NCBI RefSeq assembly: GCF_025698545.1 | Contig: NC_068576.1 | Coordinates: 54,968,094-55,032,093, forward strand | From: Gossypium raimondii | Taxonomy: Eukaryota > Streptophyta > Magnoliopsida > Malvales > Malvaceae | Length of the DNA: 64,000 bases | Direction: 5' to 3' | Shown here: in pieces, positions 47,432 through 58,446 of the stretch | How the letters are laid out: each line of letters starts with the position of its first letter | How positions within the stretch are numbered: position 1 is the first letter of the stretch | Translations under genes and position numbers: made by a program | The notes under the pieces: generated by a model | What the model saw: only the letters and a program-made list of their open reading frames with translations | The model's database searches: none | Told to the model about the DNA's origin: nothing

Positions 47432-49866
47432 ATGTCAGCTGTTTCCCAACCCACCATTTCTCTGCCAACCCCCAACCTCAATTCCACCCCAACCCCCACA
47501 ACCCTCCTCAAAACCCTCTCTTCTTCCCACTCCCTCGCCCACTTCAAACAAGTCCACGCCCACATCCTCCGTTCCACCCACTCGCCCTCCCATTCCCTCA
47601 TCCTCAAACTCCTCTCTTCCCCTTCCCTCCCTTACTCTCTCTCCATCTTCTCCCACCTCCCTCACCCTCTCCCTTCCCTCTCCACTCCCTTTCTCCGCCA
47701 CCTCTCTCGTAGTTCCAAACCCGAATTCGCCTTCTTTGTTTACCAAAGACTCAGGAATGAAGGGATACCAATTGACAGGTTCGCTTTTCCTCCGCTTTTA
47801 AAGGCTGCCTCCAGGGTTGGCTGGTTGGCTGAAGGGAAAGAGATTCATGGCTTTGGCTTTAAGTCGGGTTTCCATTCCGACCCGTTTGTGCAGACCGGTC
47901 TTATGGTTATGTATGTCGGCTGTGGGAGACTTACGGAGGCCCGGTTGGTGTTTGATAAAATGTCTTACCGAGATATTGTTGCATGGAGGGTAATGATAGA
48001 TGGGTATGTTTTTCAATTTTTAAAAGTTCCCAATACTTTAAATAAAAGATAGATACTTCTGAATACAAAAAGACTTGTGTAATTTTGATGAGACCGATTG
48101 GCCCAGAGTGCCTACATGTGAAGTAAATAATGATTTTGAGTAATTAAAGATTGAATAAAATTTGTATTAATAGTGAAGTAAACTTACGAGAAAGTTGTAG
48201 AAAACTTTTTTTATTTTTATTTTTTGAGATAAAACCAATCTGGGATTGTTTAATGACTTCAGTTGTTAACAGCTACTGCCAGAATGAACTTTTTGATGAT
48301 GCATTGGAACTTTTTGAGGAGATGAAGAGGGCTAATATCGAGGCTGATAAGTTTGTTCTCTCCAGTATTCTTTCTGCTTGTGGTCGAGCTGGGAATCTGG
48401 ATTGTGGGAAAGCAATACATGACTACATTATTCAGAAAGAGCTTGTGATTGATGCTCATCTAAGGTGTGCTCTTGTGACAATGTATGCAAGTTGTGGTTG
48501 CATGGATATGGCTCAGCAGTTGTATGATCAGATGATACCAAAAAACGTGGTTGTTTCAACAGCCATGGTTTCAGGGTATTCAAGACATGGGCGAGTCAAG
48601 GATGCTCGATTGATTTTTGACCAAATGGTAGAGAAGGACTTGGTGTCTTGGAGTGCAATGATATCTGGTTATGCTGAGAGTGATCAACCTCAAGAGGCTC
48701 TTAGATTGTTTAATGAACTGGAAATACTAGGAATAGGACCTGATCAGGTGACCATGTTGAGTGTTATATCGGCTTGTGCAAATCTGGGTGTACTAGATAA
48801 AGCTAAATGGAAACATGTATATGCCGATAAGAACGGTTTTGGAGGAAGTTTACGTATTAATAATGCTCTTATTGATATGTATGCCAAATGTGGGAGTTTG
48901 GAAAGAGCAAGAAATGTTTTTGAGAAAATGACAAGCAGAAATGTGATATCTTGGACCAGTATGATCAATGCATTTGCTATACATGGGGATGCCAATAATG
49001 CCTTAAGATACTTTCAGAAAATGAAAGAGGCTTGTGTGGAGCCGAATGGAGTAACATTTGTGGGCGTGCTTTATGCTTGTAGCCATGCAGGGCTGGTTGA
49101 GGAGGGCCGAAAGATCTTTGCATCCATGATTAATGAACACAATATCACTCCTAAACATGAACATTACGGTTGCATGGTTGACCTCTTTGGCCGTGCTAAT
49201 CTCTTGAGAGAAGCTGTTGAGATTGTAGAGACGATGCCTTTTGCATCCAATGTTGTCATTTGGGGATCCCTCATGTCTGCTTGTCAAATTCATGGTGAGA
49301 CTGAATTAGGAGAATTCACTGCCACAAGGGTACTCGAGCTTGAGCCAGATCATGATGGGGCTCTTGTTCTACTATCAAATATTTATGCCAAAGAAAGAAA
49401 ATGGAAAAATGTTGGAGACTTGAGGCAATTAATGAAAGAAAGAGGTATATGTAAGGAAAGGGGATGTAGTAGGATTGAATTGAACGATGAGATGCATGAG
49501 TTTTTAGTGGCAGATAGGAATCACAAACAAGCATATGAGATATATGAAAAATTGAATGAGGTGGTTAGTCGATTGAAGTTGGATGGCTATGCTCCAAATA
49601 CCGGTTGTGTTCTTGTTGACTTAGAAGAGGAAGAAAAAAGGGAGGTGGTTCTATGGCATAGTGAGAAGTTAGCACTTTGTTATGGACTCATAAATGGAGC
49701 AAAAGATTCATGCATTCGGATAGTTAAGAATCTTCGAGTTTGCGAGGACTGCCATACCTTTTTGAAGTTAGTTTCGAAGGTGTATAGGAGGGAAATTGTT
49801 GTCAGGGATAGGACAAGGTTCCACCATTACAGAGATGGAGTTTGTTCTTGCAGAGACTATTGGTGA
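47432..49866 (+). CDS. PLS-class PPR protein with DYW domain (At4g14820 type)
   Basis: Two exons, 47432-48003 and 48273-49866, give 721 residues, close to the Arabidopsis protein (about 720). The ATG at 47432 is the first in frame. The N-terminal part has an unusually Pro/Ser/Thr-rich, C-rich-codon stretch (residues 5-100). Then PPR motifs follow in tandem, for example LVTMYASCGCMDMAQQLYDQ, STAMVSGYSRHGRVKDARLI and ALIDMYAKCGSLERARNVFE. The E region follows (VVIWGSLMSACQIHGETELG). The DYW domain has LWHSEKLALCYGL (deaminase-like HxE) and the terminal CSCRDYW. Such proteins bind organelle RNA and carry out C-to-U editing. The intron (269 bp) splits the codon of Gly in MIDGYCQNELFDDALELFEE. Orthologues I recall read straight through here. 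Confidence 0.92.
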
Positions 49867-50136
49867 TGTTTCTTGAGCCTTTTCTCTGCCATTTTATCCT
49901 AATGGTTCGGAATTGTTTATGGATTATGGTAAAATTTGTATTGGAATACCAACAGTGAGTTGCTTGGAACATGACTGCTCTCCAAACCTTGTAAAAATTT
50001 GTTAAAAACTTCATTTAAATGAACCTTTTCTTTTCTTGTTCAACTTGGATATTCTTCTTTCGTGTTTGCTAGCTGTTGAGAGTCTGATTTTATAACATCA
50101 TTCTGTTGAAAAATAAAAAATACAAAATCATAAGCT

Positions 50137-50270
50137 ACTGCATATTCTTGGTGGTCCATTAAACTACATGAACATAAGCCAATTTGTTGCAACACACTAG
50201 CTTTTCTTAAATATGTTTGAAATTTTAAGTTGATCTTAGCTTCAGGAGCAAGATATGGTGAAAAAGCATG
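50137..50270 (+). repeat. Local segmental duplication, copy 1 (partner at 54527-54640)
   Basis: The stretch from TGCATATTCTTGGTGGT through AACTACATGAACATAAGCC to the GGTGAAAAAG word occurs again at 54527-54640 in the same orientation with few differences. No gene is encoded in either copy. Confidence 0.8.
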
Positions 50271-50514
50271 GAAACGTTAAAATAAAGATGGGTTCTATTT
50301 TTAATATGATTATAGTCGCACACCTTATGGTATACAGCATATTTTCTGCATTTATCATCTGTTCATGTCACCAAAACTCAGATGACTGTCGTATTCGATA
50401 CAAATATGTTTGGATACAAATGTCAAATACGGGTATTTCAAAACATATGGGTATTTTCCATTTTTGTCGCTTGAATCCTTCCAGTTGCCTCCAATAATGT
50501 TCTTTGTCCAGTTT

Positions 50515-50576
50515 TCAATCAAACCCACTCCTGTTGTCGCTTCTCTCAATCAAACCCACTCCTGTTGTCGCTTCTC
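50515..50576 (+). repeat. 31-bp perfect tandem duplication
   Basis: Two adjacent copies begin TCAATCAAACCCACTCC and end GTTGTCGCTTCTC. They lie about 180 bp upstream of the peroxidase start codon, so they could affect its promoter. Confidence 0.9.
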
Positions 50577-50756
50577 TTAGTTTCTCAAAAGCTCCAATAA
50601 TGTTCTGCCCCTTAAGTGACAATGACATTCCACAGCATTTCCATCTCACATGACACTACATACTTTTTAACACTCAAGATAAATAATTTTTATTCAACTA
50701 TAAGTATCTGTGACTGTGTTGGGCTGCATTGAATCATAAACATCATCTGTTAAAAG

Positions 50757-51975
50757 ATGATTAAGATGAGACCAAGCAAGCTAAGTCTAGTCTCTGTGAT
50801 TTTGTTTGTGCTTTTGTTTTCCCAGTGTGTTCTTTCGCAGCTTCGAGTCGGATTTTACAAAGATACATGCAGGGTAGTAGAATTCATCGTCAAAGAAGAA
50901 GTAGTGAAAGCCATAATTAAAGATAGAGGATTAGCTGCAGCTCTTATGAGAATGCATTTCCATGATTGCTTTGTTAGGGTGAGTTTGGATGGTTGAGTCA
51001 CTTTTACAACTTTACAAAACTAGATTAATTTCATCAGTTTATTTTGTATCATAGGGTTGTGATGCATCGATACTCCTCAATTCAACTCCGTCCAGCACAG
51101 CAGAGAAAGACTCTTTTGCTAATAACCCGAGTTTACGAGGATATGAAGTCATAGACAATGCAAAGGCTAGACTGGAAATTGTTTGTAAAGGAGTAGTTTC
51201 CTGCGCTGACATAATTGCATTTGCAGCAAGGGACAGTATAGAGATGGTAAAAACACGTATGCTTTCATTATTTAAGCAACTAGAATTCAATAAACTTTTT
51301 TCTTTTCTTGTCGAATTTTTGTGCAGGCTGGAGGACTCGGCTATGATGTCCCTGCAGGAAGAAGAGATGGTAGAACTTCACTCGCCTCAGAGATAATAGG
51401 AAACTTACCTCCCCCAACCTTTAATGTCGACCAACTGACTCAAATGTTCGCAAATAAGGGATTTACACAAGAAGAAATGGTTACTCTCTCAGGTAAGAAT
51501 TTAGATTCAATCAATTAGACCATATATTGATGCTATATTAAATCAAACAACTCTATGATCAACAGGAGGACACACCCTTGGGCGGTCACACTGCAGTTCA
51601 TTCAGTGACAGACTATACAATTTCAGTGGGACATTGAAGCAGGACGCAAGTTTAGATCCAACATATGCAGCCAAGTTGAAGCAGCAATGCCCTCAGGGTA
51701 GCACGGATCCTAACGTGGTGGTACCGATGACTTCGACTCCGAGCATTGCAGATGCTGGTTACTACATCGATATCCTAGCAAACCGAGGTTTGTTTACATC
51801 AGACCACACGCTGCTAACAAGTCCACCTACAGCGAACCAAGTGGCTGAGAATGCAAAGAATCCTATACAGTGGAAGGTGAAATTCGCAACGGCAATGGTG
51901 AAGATGGGGCAGCTTGATGTCTTGACAGGATCCGAGGGAGAGATTCGAGCTAACTGTAGAGTGATCAATAGCTAG
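50757..51975 (+). CDS. Class III secretory peroxidase
   Basis: Four exons, 50757-50978, 51055-51246, 51327-51492 and 51566-51975, total 990 nt and 329 residues, the classical four-exon layout. A signal peptide ([19 protein letters not shown]) precedes [11 protein letters not shown]. The distal haem side is [20 protein letters not shown] with catalytic Arg65 and His69. Further landmarks are [16 protein letters not shown] and the proximal [12 protein letters not shown] with axial His196, where most relatives have GAHT. The C-terminal part has [20 protein letters not shown] and ends RANCRVINS. It oxidises phenolics with hydrogen peroxide in the apoplast or vacuole. Similar to peroxidase 5-like proteins. 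A nearby in-frame ATG at 50766 is an alternative start. Confidence 0.95.
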
Positions 51976-53122
51976 AGATTTGAACACATCAAATGTGTGA
52001 TGATGAAGTTCAAAAAGTGAATTTGAAGCTTTTTAAAGCTGGATGTCACATAATTTGCAATAGTTAAAAGTCAAAAGCACCAAAATTTGGATTAGTTGAA
52101 AGCACTATGGTTGGTAAAATAGGATTATCAAGGAAAGTGACAACCATATTATCATTACAATGAACCCTTTTTCAATTTTGAATCCTGCAGTGACACGCAG
52201 TCAAAGAAAACATTCTGGATACTTTTGCATGATAACTTGTCTACATTTTGACAAGAAAACATGAATAACTTTGGTTTAAATATTGAAGTAGGTGGTGAAT
52301 TCTTTCCAGAAGCTTTAGTATCAGATGATATTTTATTACAAAATCATTAGTTTTCATTAAATAATCTGGGATAAAATTCATATTATTTAGAGTCCTGGCT
52401 TTCCCCCTTTGCTCCATTCAGCTTCTGAAAGAGATGATAAATTATATTTGCCCCACAAAGATTTTAACTTTTAAAATTATCCTCATATCATTATTTTAAA
52501 ATAATGTAACTTTATTTTGGCCTCATAAAATTTTAATATAATCTATTTTTAATTTAATGCAATAAATTTGGTAATATTTAAATATACAGGTTAATTTTAT
52601 TTACATTTTAATTAATCAAATGAATGTATGTACCTTAATTCTTTTTTAGAAATATTTTTCAGTCCATGCAAAAATAAGATTACTTACTAAAATTTAGGTA
52701 TTGTTTTTAATGGAAATATTGACTAAAACATTATATTTCACTAATGTCAGTGTGGCATGATATTATTTACCTTATATGTCATATCAATAAATAATTTAAA
52801 TTTTATAAAAATATTCAAAAGTTAAAAAACCATAAAAGTTAATAAAATTCAAAACAATAATATAAAGTACACATAAATTATTATGTGAAATGAAATATTA
52901 ATCTGTGACTTAAGCCTCGCTTTATTGCCCATCAACGACGCATACTAATGGAGTTTATGTTTGCTTTCATTCTTAAAAGTTAATTGTGATAAATCTTTAA
53001 TATTTAGGTGCCCTTCGAATGTAAATAGATGATGCGTTTACTTACTGTATTATATATATTAATGAGAGAAAAAACAGAGCCCCCTTCATCTGCAACGTAG
53101 TTCCTGTGCGTTAGAGAGAGCG
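51976..53122. other. Intergenic, AT-rich
   Basis: Peroxidase 3' UTR and AT-rich spacer. No gene, RNA gene or clear repeat family was recognised. Confidence 0.5.
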
Positions 53123-54082
53123 ATGGAAAAAAGAAGAAGAGGTACAACGCTAATGAAGAATGGGGAAGTGGGTGGACCTTAACCCTGATACACCGTCTCT
53201 AATACTCCTCAGAATCCCAACTCACCAGAGGGTGTCAACCGCCTCTTTGGTCTGCAAGTCCCCGTTGTCATGTGTGTTGGATCCGTTCTTCTGGTCCGAC
53301 ATTGACCTTCTAGATTGGTACCGTCGCCACCCCTATCTGGAAATCAAATACGTTGATTCTACCGTCAGGAAGCTCATCCGTCGCAGCAAGGGCACCTTCC
53401 GCCGCCTATTTTCCTTCCGCCTTGGTGACGCCGGCTTCGCTTCATTGCTAACTGGTACTGCTATTTACCACTCTGGTTCGTATCTTCTTCATGCATTATC
53501 TTTATAAAAAGTTTTGTTTTTGTTTGATGCTGTTTCCTTGTTTTCAGTGGAAGGTGTCTTAAAGTGTTGGAGATTCCCATGAGTGAAGTAAATGACAAGA
53601 CACTGGTAAAGTTTGCAGAATCTCTTGCAAACCTGACTGTCTCGAAGGTCAGCTACTGTTCGAAGATTACTCACGTAGGCATCGAAGCCTGTGGGAAGAA
53701 CTGCAAATCATGGACTCAGTTAAAGAGAAATATGCCCCCACGAGCATTGGAGAGGTTATTAAACACATCAACGGTCAATGAGCTTAAGGCAATGGCCATA
53801 GCTGATATAATGCCATTGTTCCAGCATCTTCACCTTGGTTTTGGCTGCTTTAGTGAGCGTGGTTGGTGCAATCCTTGCCAATTGTAAGGCCCTCACCCAC
53901 CTTGAAATTCATGGATGTTTGAATGTGAAACTGGAAACTGAATTGGAGGACAGGTGCCGGCAACTGTTTGCTTTTAGGAGACCCCCTTCTTTTCACTGGC
54001 AAGGATGAACAAGATGATGGCGACGCTGAATATTCTTCCTCGGATTCCGAATGGAAGATCTTGTTTCTTCATCCAGGCTAAT
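53123..54082 (+). pseudogene. FBW2-like F-box gene, copy 1 (decayed)
   Basis: Homology to F-box protein FBW2 (At4g08980 type) is clear: WVDLNPDTPSLILLRI (F-box), DPFFWSDIDLLDWYRRHP, then after an intron of only about 80 bp, GRCLKVLEIPMSEVND and CGKNCKSWTQLKRNMPP. Compared with copy 2 at 55400 it has a 1-bp loss in the GGGG run before the first ATG, a 1-bp loss near 53442 at the end of exon 1 and a 2-bp loss near 53862. Joining exon 1 to exon 2 leads to a stop after about a dozen codons. It probably makes no functional protein. Its acidic C-terminal tail region (GATGATG-rich) is still visible near 54010. Confidence 0.8.
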
Positions 54083-54330
54083 TGCTATTGCGCTAGGTGT
54101 TCTTTGTGCTTACACAGATATAGTAATCAAGTTTAGTATTCACTTAACCAAAGCTTGATTAATTAAACATTATACTATAGTGCAGGTAAATTTTTGCTTC
54201 TTATCTAAAGGTACTCTTTTAGACATGACTCTCCTAGAGAAATCAGAAGTTGTCCAAAGAAAATTGGCTGAGTTCAATTCAACGAGAACGATAAATTTTC
54301 GTATCTTCTTTTATTTGTTTAGTATGGTTA

Positions 54331-54446
54331 TATTCTCTTAATGGTGACCCTGCTTACACCAGTAACAGGCTTCATGCCTAGCTTTAACATGGTCTTCCTG
54401 ACTCTTTTCTCACTTCTGGTTTGCTTTGAACTTCCATTAGCACCTG
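54331..54446 (-). pseudogene. Orphan NAC-alpha exon 3 copy
   Basis: This matches exon 3 of the intact NAC-alpha gene (57738-57620) over its full length except the last few bases. Read in reverse it gives ANGSSKQTRSEKRVRKTMLK, then [16 protein letters not shown]. The GCAG acceptor context is kept. No other NAC-alpha exons lie nearby. It sits downstream of F-box copy 1 exactly as the intact gene sits downstream of F-box copy 2. Confidence 0.88.
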
Positions 54447-54526
54447 CAATCAATATTCAAAGCAAACTTCAGGAAATAACATTAAGTATACATATCAGAC
54501 AAAGAAACAAAATATAGAAATGGTAA

Positions 54527-54640
54527 CATGCATATTCTTGGTGGTGCATTAAACTACATGAACATAAGCCAATTTGTTGGAACAAACTAGCTTTTCCTAA
54601 ATTTATTTCAACTTTGAAGATGATTATGGTGAAAAAGGAT
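54527..54640 (+). repeat. Local segmental duplication, copy 2 (partner at 50137-50270)
   Basis: It repeats the PPR-downstream sequence, including AAACTACATGAACATAAGCC and the GGTGAAAAAGGATGG end. It lies between the orphan NAC-alpha exon and the inverted-repeat element. Confidence 0.8.
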
Positions 54641-54642
54641 GG

Positions 54643-55176
54643 TTTTTTTAGTCAAATTCTGCTATTAGAACTTGTATTTTGCTCAAGTTGTGGATTAAGT
54701 ACTTGTACTTTAATTTGGTCATTTTCAGTCCGTATACTTATAGAATTTGAAATTTTCAGTCCTAACTAAATGATAACTATTAAGTTAATTAAGTTATGTT
54801 ATTTTAAAATTTGATGTGTCAAACATATTATTATATATGTAATGTTATGTTTGTTTATTATTTTCACATGCTACTCACAAAAAGTAAATTAATAAATTTA
54901 ACGAGTGACGTTTACATTAAGAATAAAATTTTGAAAATTAAAAATATAGTCACTAAGAATGATCCAATTGGTGAACGTTGACTAAATCTAAAACTTTGCA
55001 TATATACAAGACTAATGACATAATTTAACCAAATAGATTTAACTGTTATCATTGGGTTAGGACAAAAAATTTAAAATTCAATAAATATAGAGACTAAAAT
55101 TAATCAAATTAAAGTACAGGTACTAAATCCACAATTTACATAAAATATAGGATCTAATTGAAATTTTTAAACTCTC
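54643..55176. mobile_element. MITE-like element with arms of about 135 bp
   Basis: The left arm has TTGTGGATTAAGTACTTG and TACTTTAATTTGGTCATTTT. The right arm, read in reverse, has TTGTGGATTTAGTACCTG and TACTTTAATTTGATTAATTT. Pairing extends on both sides to about 135 bp. The interior of about 260 bp is AT-rich and non-coding. Similar phrasing near 7560 and 58720 suggests relatives of the same dispersed family. No clean target duplication was identified. Confidence 0.7.
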
Positions 55177-55399
55177 TTTTACGAATCATGGGCTGAGGAC
55201 TTGATGTGGGCTGATATTACAGGCCCTTTCCTAAGACGAAACAAACAAAAAAGAGTACACGCGTCAGCCAGTCATTGTCTCTCTCTTGACTTTCAGGTTT
55301 CATACCATGCTTTCAAATGGAAATGGAAATGGAAATGGCAGAGGGTGAGTTTCCTGGCTGTTATAGGGAAAGAAAGAGTGAGAGAAATGAAAAAAAAAG

Positions 55400-56694
55400 A
55401 TGATGTACAGTAGTAATGGAGAATGGGGGAAGTGGGAGGACCTGAACTCTGAAATATTGGCTCTAATACTGGTCAGGATCTCAGCTGAGGCGAGGGTGGC
55501 AACAGCCTCTTTGGTTTGCAAGTCCTGGATGTCATGTGTGTTGGGTCCATTCTGCTGGCCCGACATTGACATTCAAGACTGGTGCCGCCGCCGCCATCTG
55601 GCTGTCGAATACGTTGATTCTGCTGTTAGGAAGCTCGTCCGTCGTAAGGGCACCTTCCGCCGCCTCTCTGCCTTCCGCCTTGGTGATTCTGGCTTCGCTT
55701 TCGCTGCAAACTGGTACTGCTATTTATTACTCTTATTTCGTATCTTCTTCATACGTTCTCCTTCAAAAAAAAAAAAAATTGGGTCCTTTTTTCCTTTGTC
55801 GCTGAAAGGAAGAAAAGAAAAGGTCTTTTTTTCCATTAAATTTCGTTCCTTTTTAACAAAAACAGGGTAAAAAAAGTAACTTTTGAATGTCTGTTTTATA
55901 ATGGTTGAAAAAGATAAAAAGATTGTAAGATTACCAACATAATCAGGGTCTCTCTCCCAATGGTCGCAATGTTCATGTTAAAATGTTTAGGGTATTACTG
56001 ATTAGTGACAATGGAGATGACTGTATATAGTTTCAGACTTCAAAATTTTTTGGTCAGCTTAAATATATAAACATATTTGATAGAACTGTGGCTGGAATGA
56101 ATTACTTCCTTATTTTTTTCTTCAGTGGAAGGTGTCTTAAAGTGTTGGAGATTCCCATGAGTGAAGTAAATGGCAAAATAGTGGTTAAGTTTGCAGAATC
56201 ACTTGTAAACCTCTGTAATGGATATCAGCTATTGTTTGAAGATAACTCACGTAGGCATCGAAGCCTTTGGGAAGAACTGTAAATCATTGACTCAGTTCAA
56301 GAGAAATATGCCCCCACAAGAATTGGAAAGATTGTCAAGCACATCAAAGGTCAATAAGCTTGAAGCAATGGTCATAGCTGATACAATGCCATTGCTCCAG
56401 CATCTTCAACTCGGGTTTGGCTGCTTTGGTGACACTGGTCTTGGTGCAATCCTTGCTAAGTGCAAGGCCCTTACCCACCTTGACATCCAAGGATGCTGGA
56501 ATCTTAAACTGGAAGGTGAGTTGGAGGACAGGTGCCTGCAACTGCCGGCTTTTAAGAGCCCCTGGGTTTATGACTTGTTCGCTGATAATGATGAACAAGA
56601 TGATGAGAACGACGATGATGAATATTCTTCCACGGATTCTGAAATAGAAGATCTTGTTTCTTTTGTGATAGATGGTTTTTGTTTCTTTTGGTAA
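55400..56694 (+). pseudogene. FBW2-like F-box gene, copy 2 (one frame break)
   Basis: Exon 1 (55400-55713) encodes GKWEDLNSEILALILVRI (F-box) and GPFCWPDIDIQDWCRRR. Exon 2 starts at 56126 (GRCLKVLEIPMSEVNGK). Near 56213 two bases are missing compared with copy 1, so the frame moves and stops at 56282. The remaining homology continues in another frame from 56218: MDISYCLKITHVGIEAFG, NMPPQELERL, then LQLGFGCFGDTGLGAILAKC and an acidic Asp-rich tail to 56694. FBW2 is an SCF subunit that promotes ARGONAUTE1 turnover in Arabidopsis; this copy as written would lack its C-terminal half. The single indel could also be an assembly error, in which case the gene would be intact. Confidence 0.7.
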
Positions 56695-57188
56695 CACCAC
56701 TATCTTGCTTGCACAGTCACAGTATTCACTAAACATTATACTCCTTGCTTCAATGAGATCAATGATCCTATAATCTTCTTATATTTCTTCTTTTTTCTGG
56801 TTTATATGGTGATTTCATCAAATATTTGCATGTCTAGAACTGCCCGTCCACGAGTGTATTATTTTGCCGGTTCTAACAACAAAGCATAAACCAACAAAAA
56901 TTATGAACTTTATGACCAAACACTCGTACATGAATTCATTTGCTCCAAAATCTCTACTGCATGAAACCAGTTTAATTGAGTTGCAAAATTTGCTTATAGA
57001 AATGGGCAAAGGAAACAATCAGTTGTAGTGACACTGATCATAAGTTCCAAGAAAACTGTCTCAATGACAAGCGAAACAAATGGAAGGGTAAAAATCTAGC
57101 CACCTTGACTATAACAACTAAAACATTGATACTAATTCGAAACACTCATTGACAGTCGACCAGGGCCGACTTATACGATAGAGACTGC

Positions 57189-58446
57189 CTAAGTGGTAAG
57201 CTCCATAATAGCACTCACAATGTCACCATTGTTACTCTTGAGAGCCTTGACAGCCTTGGCCCTCGAAACCCCAGCCTGTGTCATGACCAAGTCAATGTCC
57301 CTAGGCTCTACACCAGTCTCATCAACTTCTTCCTCTTCCTCATCAGCCGGCGCAGCAGCTGCAGTAGAAGTGTCTGGCTTAGCTGCCAAAGAACCAATGT
57401 CTGGCATCCTGAACTGCTGGGCAGCTTGTGTCTGGAGCTGAGAGCTCAAATCCTCTATCTTAGCCTCACCGAAAATGACATAGGTCTCTGAATTCGGGCT
57501 CTTGAAAACATCAGGTTTCGAGATGAAAAATAGCACCTGAAACCAAGAGAAACTAGGATAAATTACCATTCATCAGGTAGCTCGACCATTTGAATCAAAA
57601 AGATCAGCAAATACCATACATTTTTTGTTCTCTTAATGGTGACCCTGCTTACACCAGTAACAGGCTTCATGCCTAACTTTAACATGGCCTTCCTACTCTT
57701 CTTCTCACTTCTGCTTTGCTTTGAACTTCCATTAGCACCTGCAACCAATATTGGAATCAAACCATAAGGGCTGCTGCATAGAAATATCCAAGTTATTAAC
57801 TTGGATAAGTCAAGTACCTAAAAAGGTCAGGAACTTACACCAAAAACTTTAATCTAATTCCAAAGACTGTAAGTTCCAAGCATAAGATATGCACGAGATG
57901 ATTGGATGAAATTCAATTCCAGAGCATTTGATACTTGGAAAACATTAAGCCGTTTTGAACAGATGTACACAAGTTTCTTTCATAATAACATATACGGGTC
58001 AAATTCCAAAAGAATACAGCAAAGCTTCCTTTCATTCATAAAGTATCATTTGAGATAACAATAACAGTAATAGTGCAGAAACGAAAATAAAGATTTGAAC
58101 CCAAAACCAAGTTAAAAAATGAAATAAATCAAGTAAAAACTCCGGAAAATAATAAACAATGTGATAAACCTTGGGCACCATCTTCCTTATCATCGTCATC
58201 GTCGTCGTCGTCATCCTCGTCGTCGTCGTCGTCATGTTCTTTCTCATCTTCTTTAACATCTTCAACCACAGCCTCCTCGCTCTGTAAATCATACATAATT
58301 AAAATATATCCGAAGGAAACCAAAAAAAAAAAGATAAAATAAGTGAAATAAAGGGGGGAAACCTGAAGCTCTATCTTGGATTCCTCAGTAGAAGGAACCT
58401 GCTCAGTCTCAGGATTGGCGGCTTCAACCACAGCAGCTGGCGACAT
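57189..58446 (-). CDS. NACA: Nascent polypeptide-associated complex subunit alpha-like protein
   Basis: Four exons: 58446-58363, 58281-58170, 57738-57620 and 57536-57189, total 663 nt and 220 residues. The N-terminal part is acidic with an Asp run (residues 46-59) encoded by GAC/GAT triplets. The NAC domain follows: [20 protein letters not shown], then [20 protein letters not shown] and [20 protein letters not shown]. The C-terminal UBA domain reads [20 protein letters not shown] and [13 protein letters not shown]. The complex with beta-NAC binds ribosomes and shields emerging chains and prevents mistargeting to the ER. The gene converges on F-box copy 2, with ends about 500 bp apart. Confidence 0.96.

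Larger units (their letters stand above)
49867..50756. other. Intergenic: PPR 3' flank and peroxidase promoter
   Basis: It contains the segment duplicated at 54527 and a 31-bp tandem duplication (listed separately). The word CTCCAATAATGTTCT occurs at 50489 and 50591. A TATA-like CTATAAGTA lies at 50698-50706, 51 bp before the peroxidase ATG. Confidence 0.5.

Noticed and set aside
47425-47746. Two Glu/Gly/Arg-rich minus-strand frames
   Set aside because: They are shadows of the C-rich N-terminal coding region of the PPR gene.
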